This document shows, one piece after another, positions 4,246 to 5,018 of a stretch of DNA of 5,018 nt. The notes under the pieces were generated by a model. That model had not been told where the DNA came from, made no database searches, and was given only the letters and a program-made list of their open reading frames with translations. Numbering within the stretch: position 1 is the stretch's first letter; every line of letters begins with the position of its first letter. Both the position numbers and the translations under genes were made by a program. The DNA is taken from NCBI GenBank assembly GCA_019422905.1, contig JAHZCM010000061.1, positions 6,851 through 11,868 on the forward strand, in the 5' to 3' direction. The DNA comes from Oscillospiraceae bacterium (lineage in GTDB: Bacteria > Bacillota > Clostridia > Oscillospirales > Acutalibacteraceae).

Positions 4246-5018
4246 GTCGGTTCCTCCTCAAAAAGTCCGGGTTCCAGATTGAGCAGCATCAAAATCAACG
4301 CCATGCGCACATACACGCCGTTCTGCGCCTGCGTGAAATACTTCGCTCTGGGGTCGTCGTCCACCTCGACCGCAATTTCATTGACGCGGGGCAGCGGGTG
4401 CAGAACGATCAGTGAATCGGACGCGAGCTTCATCTTCTCCTTATCGAGGATGTAGCTGTCCTTCAGGCGGATATAGTCCTCCTCGTTGAAGAAGCGCTCG
4501 CGCTGCACGCGGGTCATGTACAGCACGTCCAGCTCCGGCAGCACCTCGTCCATCGTGCGCACTTCCTGATACGCGCACCCCGACGGCTTCACGACCTCTT
4601 CGATGATATAGCCCGGCACATGCAGCTCCTCCGGCGAAATGAACACAAACCGGATGTTTTCGCAGCGCACCAGGGACTTGATCAGCGAATGCACCGTGCG
4701 GCCGAATTTCAGGTCGCCGCACAGGCCGATGGTCAGGTCATGGAGGCGCTTCTTCTCCCGGCGGATCGTCAGGAGATCGGTCAGCGTCTGCGTCGGATGC
4801 TGGTGGCCGCCGTCGCCCGCGTTGATGACCGGAATCTGCGAATACTGCGCGGCAATGCGCGGCGCGCCCTCTTTGTTGTGGCGCATCGCGGCAATATCGG
4901 CATAGCAGGAGATCATGCGGATCGTATCCGCAACGCTCTCGCCCTTCGAAGCTGAGCTGCTCGCCGCACTCGAAAAGCCGAGCACCTTGCCGCCAAGGCG
5001 CATCATCGCGGATTCAAA
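4239..5018 (-). CDS. pyrB: Aspartate carbamoyltransferase catalytic subunit, N-terminus cut by window edge
   Basis: PyrB joins carbamoyl phosphate and aspartate to N-carbamoyl-aspartate, the committed step of pyrimidine synthesis, in the cytoplasm. The 259 visible residues open at FESAMMRLGG, just after the carbamoyl-phosphate STRT loop, so about 45-50 N-terminal residues lie outside the window. Active-site segments are present: the mobile loop SSSASKGES with K25 (visible numbering), AMRHNKEG, GHQHPTQTLTDLL with H74, FGRTVHSL, YMTRVQRERF and LHPLPRVNEI. The pattern corresponds to the enterobacterial residues K84, R105, H134, R167, R229 and the 267-268 loop. The gene overlaps pyrI by seven bases, so this is the class that forms a regulated PyrB-PyrI holoenzyme, unlike the unregulated trimer of Bacillus subtilis. 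The promoter and any upstream pyrimidine-responsive leader are outside the window. Confidence 0.98.
   Translation of the reverse strand, partial: FESAMMRLGGKVLGFSSAASSSASKGESVADTIRMISCYADIAAMRHNKEGAPRIAAQYSQIPVINAGDGGHQHPTQTLTDLLTIRREKKRLHDLTIGLCGDLKFGRTVHSLIKSLVRCENIRFVFISPEELHVPGYIIEEVVKPSGCAYQEVRTMDEVLPELDVLYMTRVQRERFFNEEDYIRLKDSYILDKEKMKLASDSLIVLHPLPRVNEIAVEVDDDPRAKYFTQAQNGVYVRMALILMLLNLEPGLFEEEPTC

Noticed and set aside
3523..4455. Long open frame on the plus strand (310 codons)
   Set aside because: It runs antisense through pyrI and into pyrB, which are certain genes, and its first codons lie inside the terminator. No recognisable protein features.

Overview
The window looks like a chromosomal segment of a moderately GC-rich Clostridia-type Firmicute. 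Three things point there: the gene order rplU-prp-rpmA, an L27 with the N-terminal extension that the Prp protease removes, and a pyrB-pyrI pair encoding an aspartate transcarbamoylase with a separate zinc-binding regulatory chain. Shine-Dalgarno sites are strong AGGAGG types. I cannot name a genus from sequence alone.

Layout, left to right. (1) Positions 1-999, minus strand: a ribosomal-protein operon read from a near-consensus sigma-A promoter (971-999), through a structured leader that fits the L21 autoregulatory leader (about 883-965), into rplU, prp and the start of rpmA, which runs off the left edge. (2) Positions 1046-3422: an accessory module. A plus-strand AraC-type regulator gene is divergent from a minus-strand uroporphyrinogen-decarboxylase-like gene, followed by a minus-strand nitrilase-family gene. 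All three look damaged or shortened: the regulator lacks most of the usual linker between its cupin and DNA-binding domains, the URO-D-like protein stops about 90 residues early, and the nitrilase gene carries two frameshifts. (3) Positions 3492-3537: a strong hairpin with T-tracts on both strands, placed between convergent genes. (4) Positions 3612-5018, minus strand: pyrB (5' end off the right edge), pyrI, and a small membrane-protein ORF, joined by 7-8 base overlaps as one translationally coupled unit.

How the parts work together. PyrB and PyrI form the first committed step of pyrimidine synthesis with allosteric control. RplU, Prp and RpmA make two neighbouring proteins of the large ribosomal subunit plus the protease that matures one of them. 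The middle module has the architecture of a local sensor-regulator controlling a corrinoid-methyltransferase-like or URO-D-like protein and an amidase, but its present state suggests decay, or deletions introduced during assembly. I see no tRNA, rRNA, CRISPR array, insertion sequence or phage gene. I do not see convincing evidence of an undescribed system; the most interesting region is the AraC/URO-D/nitrilase module and its divergent control region.
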